A stretch of DNA of 64,000 nt from an uncultured Eubacteriales bacterium. GTDB lineage: Bacteria; Bacillota; Clostridia; Lachnospirales; Lachnospiraceae. The position numbers and the translations under genes are program-made. The notes under the pieces are model-generated. The model saw only the letters and a list, made by a program, of their open reading frames with translations. It ran no database searches and had not been told where the DNA came from. Of the stretch, positions 1 to 7,839 are shown in pieces; within the stretch, counting starts at the first letter, position 1; the number at the start of each line of letters is the position of its first letter. The stretch spans positions 1 through 64,000 of the forward strand of contig UQXZ01000007.1 of the NCBI GenBank assembly GCA_900545225.1. Direction: 5' to 3'.

Positions 1-700
1 CATATTATGTCAACACTTTTTCTAAGAAATTTTCAAAATTATTTTTTATTTACCGTAAAACCGCATAAACACTGGGGTTGCGGGCAAAAATTATTTTGAA
101 AATATTGGTTTTTCTATTGAATCCGGGGGAAATTATAGAAATTATTTAAAAATAATTATAAAAAATATTTATTCGCTCATACGTATTAATAAACATTTTA
201 TTTATGCACCGGTTATACGTATTAAAAAATGTCAGACTGTATTTATTAGCAACCGGTATTTCTGACGGGCACTCTATGGATACGACAGGAATAATCCAGA
301 TGAGTATGAAATAATAAATGTTCATTTCTATATATAGAAGAAAAATAATAGAATAAAAGAAATAAACGATATGCTTCCGAATATCTGATCTTCTATCCTG
401 AGGTATTATATCTTCTATATAGAAGATTTGATTAATATAAGTTATTGATATTGGTTTAAACTTTTTTCTTAATCTAATTACTGGATATTTATTTAAACAT
501 TTTTCTTAATGTAATAATAATCATATAAAGCGTTTTCTTTAAATAAAAGTTATTGATATTCATTTAAAACATTTTTCTTAATCTGATATTCTGATGTTCA
601 ATTAAAATATTTTTCTTAATCTGATATTCACTTAAAACATTTTCTTTAATGTATTAATCTGATATTCATTCAAACTAATACTTTCTATATAGAAATAATA
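1..700. other. Non-coding AT-rich stretch with repeats
   Basis: No convincing gene is seen at the left edge. The stretch holds three short palindromes built on TTCTATATAGAA (326-339 with an extra TA, 411-426, 682-695) and a degenerate repeat between about 440 and 680. There is no long open frame with a ribosome site. Its function is unknown. Confidence 0.6.
438..681. repeat. Degenerate tandem repeat, unit about 30-50 bp
   Basis: Variants of TGATATTCATTTAAAACAT followed by TTTTCTTAATCT recur about five times, with copies beginning near 444, 483, 553, 590 and 622. Later units drift in length. The array is non-coding and lies beyond the terminator of the yhgE-like gene. Confidence 0.6.
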
Positions 701-738
701 AATCAAAAAACGGCGTGTGAAATAAATTCACACGCCGT
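701..738 (-). terminator. Rho-independent terminator of the YhgE-like gene
   Basis: A perfect 12-bp inverted repeat, ACGGCGTGTGAA (710-721) and its complement (727-738), has a 5-nt loop. On the minus strand it is followed by a run of T (701-709). It lies 62 bp after the stop of the gene at 800. Confidence 0.9.
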
Positions 739-799
739 CGCTCATTATTTTGTTATCTTAAATTTAAAGACATCATTTCGCTTTACTGTAACAACTCAA

Positions 800-3193
800 T
801 TAATGGTTGTGTGGGATGTGGCTGAAGTGACCTTCTTCTCCATAATGGAAAGCATCCACAATACCAATCTTCTCGCCTTCTTTTCTATTCTTAATTCTTC
901 TTATGATGTTACCAAGCATTAATAATCCAAGGGCAATTGCCGCGAAGATAAACTGCATTCCAAAGTTGTACCATGCATATGCCTGGTTATGACCACTGAT
1001 GGCCTCTTTCATAAGCTGAATATTATATGTCATAGGTAAGAATGGATTGATTGCCTGGAAGAATCCCGGATTTAATTCTGTTGGGAATGTTCCTCCTGTT
1101 GCAGTAAGCTGCAATACCATGAGTACCATAGAGAGGAATTTACCAACGTCACCGAGGTTAACCATCAGACATTCCACAATAAGCATATATGTAATTGCAG
1201 TTGCAATTAATCCTAAGTAGTATGCAGCCGGAAGGTTAATATCAAGACCAAGTCCGAACTGACCTACAAGACCACAAATTACAGCCTGTGCGATAGCGAT
1301 TCCTAAAAAGAAGAAGAAACGTATCAAAGGCTTACGAGACATAGGTCCCAATGTTTTAACTGTTCTCTTATAATCGTAGTAGATTGTTAACATACATGTT
1401 AAGGCACCTACCCAAAGAGATACATTTAAGAAGTATGGAGCAAATGACTCACCATAGTTAGGTATTTCGTCAAATGGTTCTGCTACAGTCTCAACTCCAT
1501 TTCCTACTGCAGTTGCGAGCCCGTCTGTCGCCTGAAGCTTGTCTTTGGCATCGCTGATTGAAGTATTAAATGCGTTATTTAAAGTTGTAAGACCGTCAAG
1601 TACCTGACCGTTACCGTCCTTGGCTGTTACAAGTCCATCTCCTAACTGCTGTGATCCGTCAAGAAGTTGTGCAGATCCATCAGAAAGCTGGCCAATACCT
1701 GATGACTTAAGCTGATTTGCACCGTTAGAAAGTGATTCTGTACCCTGAGACAATGTTGTAAGTCCACCATCGAGAGTAATTAATCCCTGACTAACCTGTG
1801 TTGATCCTGCGATAAGTGCTGTCTTCTTGCTTCCGTCGGCAGCTGTATACATTCCTGTATCGCCTTCTCCGTCAATTGGAGTTTTTACCAGCTGGATTCC
1901 GGAACTAATGCTATTTGCAAGAGTGTCTAAGCTGTTGCTTAATCCAGGAATAATTCCGTTTGTAAGTCCTGCAATTAATAAGTCTTTACTTCCCTTTACA
2001 GATGTACCTCCGGCAAGGATCTGTGATCCGCTCTGCTGGAGCTGCTGTGAACCTGCTTTGATCTTCTGAGCTGTTGTCATGCCTGTAGCATCTGTTGCAG
2101 CTAACTGATTGGCAATAGCTGTTGCTGTAGCTGTATCACCTGCATTTAAAGCATTAATCATATTTGTAGTTGCATCAGTATATGAATCAACGCTTGTTGT
2201 ATATGAATTTGCATCATTTACATATGTGTAAACACCGTCTACATAATCGTTAATTCCGACTGATGTTCCGTTTCCGTCATATACCTGACTTACTGCGCTG
2301 TTAATTCCTGCACCAATAGTTTTACCAACATTATCCTTTGATGATGAAATTCCTGACTGGATTGTAGTATTAAGTGTAGTTAAACCTGCTGAAACAGCTT
2401 TAATACCGTCAGTAACAGCCTGGCTTCCTGCTGAAAGCTGAGCTGAACCTGACTGAGCTGATTTAGCGCCTGCGTCTAACTGCTTAGCACCGTTACTAAG
2501 AGCTGTTGCTCCATCAAGGGCAGTTGTAAGACCTGCTGATAATGTAGTTAAACCATCTGTTATTGCTGTGTTACCATCAATAAGACTTGTATAACCATTA
2601 TCTAACTGCTGACTTCCATCCTTTAACTGTTCAACACCGTCATTAGCTTCTTCCAGTGAATCCGGAACAGCCTCTAACTGTGTTACAAGTGTGTCTGTAA
2701 TCTTCTCTGCAATTTTTAAATCTACAGAGTCCTTAAGTCTTGTTACAGCTGTTGATAAGATTGATGACGCTACATAATTCCTCTTTTGGTTGGCAGAATA
2801 TGTAATCGTCGCCTGTGTTTTTACCTCATTACTTAAAGATGTCAAATCTTCGGAAAAGTCACTTGGTATATCAATTACAGCGTAATATTTATTACCTGTT
2901 TCAAGACCTTCTCTTGCTGTCTTTAAATCAACAAATTCCCATTTTAAACTGTTGTTTTCCTTGAGATTGTCGACTAACTGATTACCAAAGTTTACTTCTT
3001 CATCCTTATACACTGCCCCTTTGTCCTCGTTAACTACCGCGACAGGCAAATGTTCAGTTTCTCCATAAACATCCCAAACGGATGATACATATGTGCCGAA
3101 GTAGATAACAGGGATGAGCAGAATACCAATACAAAGAATAACCAAAGTCAAATACTTGCTTCGCTTTTTCTTCTTCTCATCTCCCTGCGACAT
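800..3193 (-). CDS. YhgE/Pip-family membrane protein
   Basis: This 797-residue protein has one N-terminal membrane helix (about residues 15-37). A long extracytoplasmic region follows (about 40-590) with many LxxG-type heptads such as QLSAGSQAV and QLDNGYTSL. The C-terminus holds five or six membrane helices (about 600-785). This is the architecture of YhgE/Pip (phage infection protein) proteins, related to the ABC-2 membrane family. Known members serve as a phage receptor determinant in Lactococcus or belong to efflux or secretion loci. The start is supported by GGGAGG ten bases upstream. The last residues form a histidine-rich tail (HYGEEGHFSHIPHNH). The upstream TetR-type gene and a shared operator-like sequence suggest inducible expression. 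The exact substrate is unknown. Confidence 0.88.
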   Translation of the reverse strand: MSQGDEKKKKRSKYLTLVILCIGILLIPVIYFGTYVSSVWDVYGETEHLPVAVVNEDKGAVYKDEEVNFGNQLVDNLKENNSLKWEFVDLKTAREGLETGNKYYAVIDIPSDFSEDLTSLSNEVKTQATITYSANQKRNYVASSILSTAVTRLKDSVDLKIAEKITDTLVTQLEAVPDSLEEANDGVEQLKDGSQQLDNGYTSLIDGNTAITDGLTTLSAGLTTALDGATALSNGAKQLDAGAKSAQSGSAQLSAGSQAVTDGIKAVSAGLTTLNTTIQSGISSSKDNVGKTIGAGINSAVSQVYDGNGTSVGINDYVDGVYTYVNDANSYTTSVDSYTDATTNMINALNAGDTATATAIANQLAATDATGMTTAQKIKAGSQQLQQSGSQILAGGTSVKGSKDLLIAGLTNGIIPGLSNSLDTLANSISSGIQLVKTPIDGEGDTGMYTAADGSKKTALIAGSTQVSQGLITLDGGLTTLSQGTESLSNGANQLKSSGIGQLSDGSAQLLDGSQQLGDGLVTAKDGNGQVLDGLTTLNNAFNTSISDAKDKLQATDGLATAVGNGVETVAEPFDEIPNYGESFAPYFLNVSLWVGALTCMLTIYYDYKRTVKTLGPMSRKPLIRFFFFLGIAIAQAVICGLVGQFGLGLDINLPAAYYLGLIATAITYMLIVECLMVNLGDVGKFLSMVLMVLQLTATGGTFPTELNPGFFQAINPFLPMTYNIQLMKEAISGHNQAYAWYNFGMQFIFAAIALGLLMLGNIIRRIKNRKEGEKIGIVDAFHYGEEGHFSHIPHNH

Positions 3194-3219
3194 TTACATA
3201 AAACCTCCCTTCTTCGCCG

Positions 3220-3234
3220 GCAGATAAAATATCT
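3220..3234. promoter_or_regulatory. Candidate TetR operator upstream of the YhgE-like gene
   Basis: GCAGATAAAATATCT contains the palindrome AGATA-AAA-TATCT. The same 15 bases occur in inverted orientation upstream of the TetR-family gene (4552-4566). It lies 27-41 bp upstream of the YhgE-like start, a position where a bound repressor would block transcription. Assignment to this TetR protein is inference. Confidence 0.5.
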
Positions 3235-3418
3235 TAATATATTAGCTGCTTATCTTAAGCAAATAAAATACTAAGATATATTAGCTGCTGTAATACGTAT
3301 ATAGAAATTTAACATTTACAATAGAATTCTTAAATAGACTTTGTTATACAAATGTCTAAATTGTTGCACTTTGATAATTTTGTAACAATGCTTTGTCCAG
3401 ATATTCGGTGTCAGAGAG

Positions 3419-3512
3419 TATGTTAATAATAACTATGTTAATAATAACTATGTTATAAAAAATAACTAAATCATTAATAACTATGTTGGCAATAGCCGTG
3501 TTAATAATATTC
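3419..3512. repeat. 15-16-bp periodic repeat (TATGTTAATAATAAC)
   Basis: Two exact adjacent copies of TATGTTAATAATAAC (3419-3433, 3434-3448) are followed by diverged copies starting near 3449, 3482 and 3498. It is non-coding. Confidence 0.6.
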
Positions 3513-3672
3513 GATGTTTCATGCAGATATTAATTTTACACACTTATGAAATGCACATATTCAAAATATTCACATTTATATATGGAGGAAATACTAATCT
3601 TCACTCTTTTGTATTTAAAATATGTATTTATTCAAAATATGTACATTCATATAACCTGGGGACTTTATTAAG

Positions 3673-3722
3673 GGATAAAAAAGGAACACCATGCAGATCA
3701 GACGTCCTGCACAATGTTCCAT
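3673..3722 (-). terminator. Terminator downstream of the TetR-family gene
   Basis: An imperfect hairpin runs from GGAACACC (3683) to AATGTTCC (3720). On the minus strand a T run follows (3675-3682). It lies about 125 bp beyond the stop of the TetR gene. Confidence 0.7.
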
Positions 3723-3847
3723 TTTAAATCAAACATTATTAACTTCGGTATAGCCATTATTTACATTATCCTGATATAAATGATGGCTGTTTTAGTCTAC
3801 CGACATAACCGGATGCCTTTAATAATATTGTAAATGTTTAAATATCA

Positions 3848-4444
3848 TTATACTGTTGTATCTTTTTTACCTTCGAATCTTTCCACTATATGTTCTAAGG
3901 AACCCTCAACAGTTATATCAATCAAATCGACTAATTCATTTTTATCCGCAACATTTTTAATACCGTCAAATAGTATCCAATCAATTATGCAGCCGTGGAA
4001 TGAAGCTGTGTAATATCCATATAAAAACTCTAAATATTCACTGGTGATATTTGTAGGTTTTATATATCTTGTGATATACGCTTTAACGTAGGGTTTAAGA
4101 TTGTCATGTATAAACTGATTAATATAGAAAGAACCCACCGTAAGAATGAGTCTCTTATATAAGTTCTTATTTTCCTCCAGATATTCCAGGAGTGTGATCA
4201 TTGCATTTTTCCAATCGGTAACATCATTACCGCGGGAAGGCATAAGCTCCTGCAAATCTCTTTCTATCATATATGAGCATAACTCATATATATCATGAAA
4301 ATGGTAATAAAATGTTTGTCGGTTTACGCCGCTGTCTTTTGTAATTTCGTTAATAGTAATCTTATTAATCTCTTTTACGTTCAAAAGATTTTTCAATGAA
4401 TCAGCTAAAAGATTAATAGTTCTTTTTGTAGCGTTGTTTTGCAT
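3848..4444 (-). CDS. TetR/AcrR-family transcriptional regulator
   Basis: This 198-residue protein has an N-terminal TetR helix-turn-helix (about residues 8-60). Its signature is ITINEITKDSGVNRQTFYYH followed by FHDIYELCSYMIERDL. The remainder is a helical ligand or dimerisation domain, resembling the C-terminal domain of DhaS-like TetR proteins. It is the nearest gene upstream of the YhgE-like gene on the same strand, and both share an operator-like 15-mer. The simplest reading is a local repressor that also controls itself. The ligand is not predictable. The start follows AGGGGAGAGAA, a usable ribosome site. Confidence 0.88.
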   Translation of the reverse strand: MQNNATKRTINLLADSLKNLLNVKEINKITINEITKDSGVNRQTFYYHFHDIYELCSYMIERDLQELMPSRGNDVTDWKNAMITLLEYLEENKNLYKRLILTVGSFYINQFIHDNLKPYVKAYITRYIKPTNITSEYLEFLYGYYTASFHGCIIDWILFDGIKNVADKNELVDLIDITVEGSLEHIVERFEGKKDTTV

Positions 4445-4551
4445 TTCTCTCCCCTTTCCCTAATAAGAAAAGTATCCCGGCAAACTCAGTAAAGCAAATC
4501 CTAAAAAGCAATACTGTTTAATGACGTATACAAGCTCGTAAAACAAATATT

Positions 4552-4566
4552 AGATATTTTATCTGC
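4552..4566. promoter_or_regulatory. Candidate autoregulatory TetR operator
   Basis: AGATATTTTATCTGC is the exact reverse complement of the candidate site at 3220-3234. Similarity continues a few bases beyond it. It lies about 108-122 bp upstream of the TetR-family start, fitting autoregulation. This is inferred from sequence sharing only. Confidence 0.5.
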
Positions 4567-4650
4567 AATGTCTAAAATATAACATATATTTCTCAAAAAT
4601 TTAATATTTTCTATAACGATTATTCAACTAATTAGCATAGATTATTAACT

Positions 4651-4695
4651 TTAATTAAAAAAGCAGATTAACATACAAATGCATGTCAATCTGCT
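4651..4695 (-). terminator. Terminator after tRNA-Ser(GGA)
   Basis: A stem formed by AGCAGATTAACAT and ATGTCAATCTGCT (4662-4695, one wobble pair) is followed on the minus strand by a T-rich run (4651-4661). It sits 11 bp beyond the tRNA 3' end. Confidence 0.85.
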
Positions 4696-4705
4696 AAAAA
4701 TAAAA

Positions 4706-4793
4706 CGGAGAAGGCGGGATTTGAACCCGCGCGCCGCGTTAACGACCTGCACCCTTTCCAGGGGTGTCCCTTCAGCCTCTTGGGTACTTCTCC
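4706..4793 (-). tRNA. tRNA-Ser (anticodon GGA)
   Basis: This is an 88-nt tRNA with acceptor GGAGAAG/CTTCTCC and discriminator G. The anticodon loop CTGGAAA is closed by CACCC/GGGTG. A long variable arm and the T arm GCGGGTTCAAATCCCGC are present. The long variable arm and the anticodon GGA identify serine, reading UCC and UCU. CCA is not encoded. No separate promoter is seen between it and the upstream tRNA, so it probably depends on transcription entering from there. Confidence 0.96.
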
Positions 4794-4810
4794 AAAAAAA
4801 GTTTTTTAAA

Positions 4811-4843
4811 TTAAAAACGGGGCGTATACACGCCCCAATTTTT
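4811..4843 (-). terminator. Terminator-like hairpin between the two tRNA-Ser genes
   Basis: A 7-bp GC-rich stem GGGGCGT/ACGCCCC (4819-4836) is followed on the minus strand by TTTTTAATTT. It stands right after tRNA-Ser(UGA) and 18 nt before the 5' end of tRNA-Ser(GGA). It would either reduce expression of the second tRNA or act as a processing element. Confidence 0.75.
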
Positions 4844-4845
4844 AG

Positions 4846-4931
4846 CGGAGAGGATGGGATTCGAACCCATGCGCCCGTTAAGACAAACGGTTTTCAAGAC
4901 CGCCGCGTTATGACCACTTCGCTACCTCTCC
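4846..4931 (-). tRNA. tRNA-Ser (anticodon TGA)
   Basis: This is an 86-nt tRNA with acceptor GGAGAGG/CCTCTCC and discriminator G. The anticodon loop CTTGAAA gives TGA. It has a long variable arm and the T arm ATGGGTTCGAATCCCAT. It reads UCA and other UCN codons by wobble. CCA is not encoded. A strong promoter lies just upstream, and the short leader folds into a hairpin abutting the mature 5' end. Confidence 0.96.
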
Positions 4932-4960
4932 AAAGCACACTACCCTGTAGCGACTTTGTT

Positions 4961-4989
4961 ATAATACCAATATATATCTATTATGTCAA
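4961..4989 (-). promoter_or_regulatory. Sigma-A promoter of the tRNA-Ser genes
   Basis: On the minus strand TTGACA (4989-4984), a 17-bp spacer and TATTAT (4966-4961) form a near-consensus promoter. It lies about 30 bp upstream of tRNA-Ser(UGA). The spacer and early transcribed sequence resemble those of the tRNA-Gly promoter at 33725-33753. Confidence 0.85.
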
Positions 4990-5020
4990 CAACTATTTTT
5001 TAATATTTTAAAATAATTAT

Positions 5021-5758
5021 TTATTGACTCTCATCCCCAAGAATCATCTCTGCAATGCGTAAATCTATAGGAGTTGTAATCTTTAAGTTGTTCTCATCGC
5101 CCTCTGTAATAACCACATTTGCATCTGAATACAGCTCAATGAGACTTCCATCATCAGTTGGCAGATGTTCCAGCAATGTATCTGAATTATATTTATCAAA
5201 TGCATCCAGTATAAGATTCAATTCAAAACACTGAGGCGTCTGTGCCGCTCTTAAGTAAGCTCTCTCAGGAGTGTCCAGAACCTCATTACTATCATTGATC
5301 TTCTTTATTGTATCCTTTACGGCTATTGCAGGAACGATTGCTCTATATTTCTTCACATTCTCGATGGAATCTGAAATAAGCTTTTCAGAAATCAGCGGTC
5401 TGGCTCCGTCATGAATCATTACATATGCCATACCGCCATTTTCCGAATTATCGTATGACTCTTCAAGAGACAATGCCTTATCCAGGCCATTTTTTACAGA
5501 GTCGATTCGCTCTGTACCATTTTCAACGATGTAAATGTTCTTTCCGGCAATTCCCCTTGTCATATCTTCAATATCTTTATGGTACATTTTGTGAGCCACA
5601 ATGATACATGCATCGATTAATTCATTTTCAAGGAATTTTTCGATTGAATATTGCAATACCGGTTTGCCGCGCAGGTCAAGATATTGCTTTGGAACGGAAC
5701 TTTTCATTCTTGAGCCGGTCCCGCCTGCGACTATTATTGCGTAAATCCTGTCTTTCAT
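5021..5758 (-). CDS. ispD: 2-C-methyl-D-erythritol 4-phosphate cytidylyltransferase
   Basis: This 245-residue enzyme transfers CMP from CTP to methylerythritol phosphate in the MEP isoprenoid pathway. The nucleotide-binding signature IIVAGGTGSRMKSSVPKQY lies at residues 8-26. MIHDGARPLIS and RAAQTPQCF are further family motifs. Length matches IspD. The close relative TarI (ribitol-5-phosphate cytidylyltransferase) has the same fold. The presence of ispH in this window and the absence of teichoic acid genes favour IspD. It appears to be transcribed alone, with the tRNA-Ser genes downstream of it on the same strand. Confidence 0.85.
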   Translation of the reverse strand: MKDRIYAIIVAGGTGSRMKSSVPKQYLDLRGKPVLQYSIEKFLENELIDACIIVAHKMYHKDIEDMTRGIAGKNIYIVENGTERIDSVKNGLDKALSLEESYDNSENGGMAYVMIHDGARPLISEKLISDSIENVKKYRAIVPAIAVKDTIKKINDSNEVLDTPERAYLRAAQTPQCFELNLILDAFDKYNSDTLLEHLPTDDGSLIELYSDANVVITEGDENNLKITTPIDLRIAEMILGDESQ

Positions 5759-5819
5759 ATATAAACTCCTGCAAAATTTAAGTTACGATTACATGTACCG
5801 CTGCATAAATGACAATCAT

Positions 5820-5878
5820 ATATTCATACAAAAATTTTGATTTCAAATATTTTCATTATAAATCTTCTGTATGAATAT
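5820..5878. other. Inverted repeat between ispD and tsaD
   Basis: ATATTCATAC (5820-5829) and GTATGAATAT (5869-5878) form a perfect 10-bp inverted repeat with a 39-nt loop, just beyond the tsaD stop. There is no clear T run, so a terminator role is uncertain. Confidence 0.35.
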
Positions 5879-5900
5879 TCTTTATCAATCCATTCATTAA

Positions 5901-6917
5901 TTATAAAGATAAATTAGGAATTGCGTTAAGGTCTAAACCACTAAATTCATTATTTAAATATTTGTAATAAGCCGCTGCCCCTATCATGGCTGCATTATCT
6001 GTACACATAACAGGCGATGGTGAACAGAACTGTATGCCTTCTTTATCACATGCTGACTGAAGAGCTTCTCTGAGTGCACTGTTTGATGCAACACCACCTG
6101 CGATTGCAAGCTTATTAATATTCTTTTCCTTACATAATGCAATTGCCTTAGGTACAGTAGATCCGATTATTGCCTTCTGGAATGAAGCTGCAACGTCAGC
6201 GCTGTTAATCTCCACACCGTTCATCTTTGCTGTATTAAGTTGATTGAGAACGGCAGATTTAACTCCACTGTACGAAAAGTCAAATGGAGCATCCGCAATA
6301 TGTGCAATCGGGAAATCAAATGCATCCGGATTGCCGCTCTTACTTAACTTATCAACCTTAGGTCCACCAGGATATCCTAAGCCGATTGCACGGGCAACCT
6401 TGTCAAATGCTTCACCTGCCGCATCATCTCTTGTCTGTCCCACAATTTCATACTTACCATATTCTGAGCAGATTGCAAGATATGTATGTCCGCCTGAAAT
6501 AACAAGTATTACAAATGGCGGCTCGAGATCTTTATTTTCCGGATAATTAGCACAAATATGACCTTCAATATGATTAACAGGAATTAAAGGCTTATTTATA
6601 CTCCATGCAAGAGTTTTTGCAAATGAAACCCCAACAAGAAGTGCGCCAACAAGTCCCGGACCATTTGTTACTGCAATTGCATCCAGATCATTAAGAGTCA
6701 TGTCTGCCTCTTTTAATGCCTCATCCACAACATTAACAATATTTTCCATGTGCTTTCTTGAAGCAATTTCAGGCACAACACCACCATACTCAGTGTGAAT
6801 CTTAATCTGAGAATTAATCACATTTGATATGATATTTCTTCCATTTATAACCACTGAAGCCGCTGTTTCATCACAGGAAGACTCAATTGCAAGTATTTTT
6901 ATGTCTTTATCGTTCAT
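5901..6917 (-). CDS. tsaD: tRNA N6-threonylcarbamoyladenosine synthase subunit TsaD
   Basis: This 338-residue protein catalyses the last step of t6A37 formation on ANN-decoding tRNAs, using threonylcarbamoyl-AMP. It has an ASKHA/Kae1 fold. The N-terminal ILAIESSCDETAAS, the metal-binding HIEGH (residues 116-120) and LVISGGHTYL are diagnostic, and GGVASNSALR lies toward the C-terminus. It begins one base after the RNase Z stop. Partner genes tsaB and tsaE are in the same operon. TsaC is not in the window. Length is normal for the family. Confidence 0.95.
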   Translation of the reverse strand: MNDKDIKILAIESSCDETAASVVINGRNIISNVINSQIKIHTEYGGVVPEIASRKHMENIVNVVDEALKEADMTLNDLDAIAVTNGPGLVGALLVGVSFAKTLAWSINKPLIPVNHIEGHICANYPENKDLEPPFVILVISGGHTYLAICSEYGKYEIVGQTRDDAAGEAFDKVARAIGLGYPGGPKVDKLSKSGNPDAFDFPIAHIADAPFDFSYSGVKSAVLNQLNTAKMNGVEINSADVAASFQKAIIGSTVPKAIALCKEKNINKLAIAGGVASNSALREALQSACDKEGIQFCSPSPVMCTDNAAMIGAAAYYKYLNNEFSGLDLNAIPNLSL

Positions 6918-6918
6918 A

Positions 6919-7827
6919 TCAATCCTCGTACATTAAAGTTACCGCTTTACCACAGCTTCCCACATGGGAATTGGCAAATATTTTTCTTGCTATGTTAATA
7001 AAATCTCCCGGGCGCTGTAATACAGGACTGAAATGTGTTAACCACATTTCTTTAACATCCGCTTCCTTAGCAAGTGTAGCCGCCTCGGAAAATGTCATAT
7101 GCTTATATTCTCTGGCTTTATTTAATCTGTCATCAGTACCATACATACCTTCGCAGATAAATAAATCAGACTGGTAAGCATTGTCAATAATAGCCTGAAC
7201 AGGTCTGGTATCAGTACAATATGTAACCTTTATTCCCTTTCTCGGGTTTCCCATAACTGATTCTGACTTTATTTCAACACCGTCAACCACAACATCTTCA
7301 CCATGCTGAAGCTTATTCCAAAACATTTTAGGAATACTTAAAGAATTAGCCTTTTCCACATCGAACTTGCCCATTCTTGGAATGCTTATTGTATATCCGA
7401 AGCATGTCACCTTGTGGTTAAGCTTGTAAATATCAATTTCATATCCAAGACGGCTTAAATGTGACTGGGCGTCATCCAATTCGATAAATTCAATTTCAAA
7501 TGGTAATTCCGGAGCAATAGTTCTCAACGCTGTAACTATTCTCTTTAACCCCTTAGGTCCAATAAGTGTAACAGGAGTTGTTCTTCCTGAATTACCCATT
7601 GATAAAAGCATTCCGGGCAATCCGCTTATATGATCTGCATGAAAATGTGTGAAGCAGATTGTATCGATATCATAATTACTGACTCCCGCTTCCTTCATGG
7701 CAATCTGTGTCGCTTCACCGCAATCTATAAGAAGTCCGCTGCCGTTATATTTTAAAAACAGAGATGTTAACCATCTTCCCGGGAGAGGCAGCATTCCGCC
7801 TGTCCCAAGCAAACAAACATCAAGCAT
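6919..7827 (-). CDS. rnz: Ribonuclease Z
   Basis: This 302-residue metallo-beta-lactamase-fold endonuclease trims tRNA 3' ends before CCA addition. The zinc motif HFHADH is at residues 61-66, after GGMLPLPGRWLTSL and a substrate-binding segment. YCTDTRP and LTHFSP carry further metal ligands. It is packed between tsaB-rimI and tsaD, which places tRNA 3' processing and t6A modification under joint control. None of the three tRNAs here encodes CCA, consistent with a need for RNase Z. Confidence 0.93.
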   Translation of the reverse strand: MLDVCLLGTGGMLPLPGRWLTSLFLKYNGSGLLIDCGEATQIAMKEAGVSNYDIDTICFTHFHADHISGLPGMLLSMGNSGRTTPVTLIGPKGLKRIVTALRTIAPELPFEIEFIELDDAQSHLSRLGYEIDIYKLNHKVTCFGYTISIPRMGKFDVEKANSLSIPKMFWNKLQHGEDVVVDGVEIKSESVMGNPRKGIKVTYCTDTRPVQAIIDNAYQSDLFICEGMYGTDDRLNKAREYKHMTFSEAATLAKEADVKEMWLTHFSPVLQRPGDFINIARKIFANSHVGSCGKAVTLMYED

Positions 7828-7839
7828 TGTTATTCCTTT

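Larger units (their letters stand above)
3194..3847. other. Intergenic region between YhgE-like gene and its regulator
   Basis: About 650 bp without a convincing gene. Next to the YhgE-like start it holds the operator candidate (3220-3234) and two copies of TATATTAGCTGCT (3238-3250 and 3277-3289). Further on it has a 15-16-bp periodic repeat (3419-3512) and the terminator of the TetR gene. A 68-codon plus-strand frame at 3521-3727 ends inside that terminator, has no ribosome site and is not called. Confidence 0.6.

Noticed and set aside
800..3193. Prophage, from the label phage infection protein
   Set aside because: YhgE/Pip is a host membrane protein; no phage structural, integrase or lysis genes are present.
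3521..3727. Plus-strand 68-codon frame
   Set aside because: It has no ribosome site, an unusual composition and ends inside the TetR-gene terminator.
4679..5011. Plus-strand 110-codon frame
   Set aside because: It runs antisense through two serine tRNAs; the apparent protein is an artefact.
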